Of a stretch of DNA of 64,000 bases, positions 63,411 through 64,000 are shown in pieces; positions within the stretch are counted from its first letter, which is position 1; each line of letters starts with the position of its first letter. Source of the DNA: Methanolobus zinderi (GTDB taxonomy: Archaea; Halobacteriota; Methanosarcinia; Methanosarcinales; Methanosarcinaceae); the NCBI RefSeq assembly GCF_013388255.1, contig NZ_CP058215.1, positions 2,046,001 through 2,110,000 of the forward strand. Direction: 5' to 3'. Under the pieces are notes generated by a model, which ran no database searches, was not told the DNA's origin, and saw only the letters and a list, made by a program, of their open reading frames with translations. The position numbers and the translations under genes were made by a program.

Positions 63411-64000
63411 GAATGTACAGTGAAAAAGGCGAGATCAGCCGGAGATACAGGGAGCACACCGGCAGGAAGATCAGCTACATCCTTGGTGGTATCACACTAC
63501 TTATGGTGATAACTATCCTGTCGATCTCAACAGGATCTGTGGACATCCCTCCTTCAGTAGTGGTTATGACCCTTGCCGGAAATAGCGTGTCAAGCACCTG
63601 GGACAGTATCATATGGAACGTAAGACTGCCTCAGGTACTCACTGCGATCATCGCAGGTGCCGGCCTGGCTGTAACAGGAGTTGTGATGCAGTCCATCCTC
63701 CGCAATCCCCTTGGATCTCCTTTCACACTGGGAATCTCAAATGCAGCAGCATTCGGGGCGGCATTCTCCATAATCATACTGGGAGCAGGCAGTACCAGCA
63801 GCAGTGTAGGAGATGCGGTAACCATCAATAACCCGCATACCACCACGGCGGTAGCATTCCTGTTTGCCATGCTGGTCACCGTCATCATTCTGGCATTCTC
63901 AAGACTCAGAAGCACAAGTCCCGAGGTCATGATACTTGTCGGAGTCGCAATGGGTTCATTATTCACCGCCGGAACCATGTTTCTGCAGTACTTTGCCGAT
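63407..64000 (+). CDS. FecCD-family ABC permease (partial, runs off window)
   Basis: The first 198 codons are visible. ATG 63407 overlaps the previous stop by four bases; the ATG two codons on is an alternative. The sequence is hydrophobic with the FecCD start NVRLPQVLTAIIAGAGLAVTG, then MQSILRNPLGSPFTLGISNAA, the family signature that contacts the ATPase. It forms the membrane channel for the substrate captured by the lipoprotein. The C-terminal half and the ATPase gene should follow beyond 64000. Confidence 0.9.
   Translation, partial: MRMYSEKGEISRRYREHTGRKISYILGGITLLMVITILSISTGSVDIPPSVVVMTLAGNSVSSTWDSIIWNVRLPQVLTAIIAGAGLAVTGVVMQSILRNPLGSPFTLGISNAAAFGAAFSIIILGAGSTSSSVGDAVTINNPHTTTAVAFLFAMLVTVIILAFSRLRSTSPEVMILVGVAMGSLFTAGTMFLQYFAD

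Noticed and set aside
1-64000. CRISPR arrays or rRNA genes
   Set aside because: No regularly spaced direct repeats and no rRNA-like conserved sequence were found.

Overview
The window looks like chromosome of a methanogenic archaeon of the order Methanosarcinales, most like Methanolobus or a relative. The support is archaeal information-processing genes (proteasome-activating nucleotidase, an archaeal non-discriminating-type GluRS with the TLGS form of the HIGH motif, A/T-rich TATA boxes, several starts without a leader), corrinoid-protein and FmdE-type domains, and a FilR1-type regulator family common in methanogens. Base composition is moderate, with AT-rich spacers. Assignment is by protein style only; no database was searched.

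Layout. 0-9.6 kb: housekeeping and small unknown genes (DJ-1/PfpI protein, DUF1059, WHy lipoprotein, TPR membrane protein, RNase H, FAH-family enzyme coupled to a winged-helix regulator, gltX). 9.7-19.6 kb: FeoA, U32 peptidase-type enzyme, a lone corrinoid-protein cap domain, an FCY1-like cytosine deaminase, a response-regulator/PAS histidine kinase, a secreted C39-like protease, a SpoIIAA-like protein, a CDF metal exporter and a ferredoxin that appears to start at AUA. 19.7-22.3 kb: four acidic lipoproteins; three share a near-identical signal peptide but carry different mature domains (cupredoxin, fasciclin, cupredoxin), and the first cupredoxin gene has an in-frame TAA. 22.5-33.5 kb: GerW-like protein, ornithine-decarboxylase-like enzyme, an undescribed three-gene secreted-protein operon, and a 1385-residue hybrid kinase divergent from a FilR1 regulator.

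33.5-38.4 kb: tRNA-Leu, an IS200/IS605-type tnpB element with a hairpin-bearing right end, a 96-codon remnant of a P-type H+-ATPase, and two tandem APC permeases. 38.6-46.8 kb: DUF3267 protein, SOUL/photolyase operon, HAD phosphatase, and a cell-envelope cluster (two paralogous MJ1255-like glycosyltransferases, a PHP phosphoesterase, a UPF0104 flippase-like protein). 46.9-47.3 kb: no gene, but a strong candidate for an undescribed structured RNA, read from the minus strand, in which two diverged units keep their hairpins by compensatory changes.

47.5-56.6 kb: DedA, SIMPL protein, a RelE-type toxin-antitoxin pair with an inverted-repeat operator, tRNA-Gly, an orphan ABC ATPase, uvrB, two DUF131 membrane proteins, a Gln/Pro-rich winged-helix protein preceded by two tiny coupled leader ORFs, PAN and tRNA-Glu. 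56.6-60 kb looks like an accessory island beside tRNA-Glu: broken genes, a GC-rich palindrome, and an AT-rich two-gene PIN-nuclease cassette. 60-64 kb: a secreted/membrane protein, an FmdE-family protein and the start of an iron-type ABC importer running off the window.

Best candidates for something new: the repeated-hairpin RNA at about 47.0-47.2 kb, the PIN cassette at 58.0-59.5 kb, the secreted operon at 25.1-28.2 kb, the 21-residue ORF unit at 4.41-4.53 kb, and the tandem leader ORFs at 54.6 kb.
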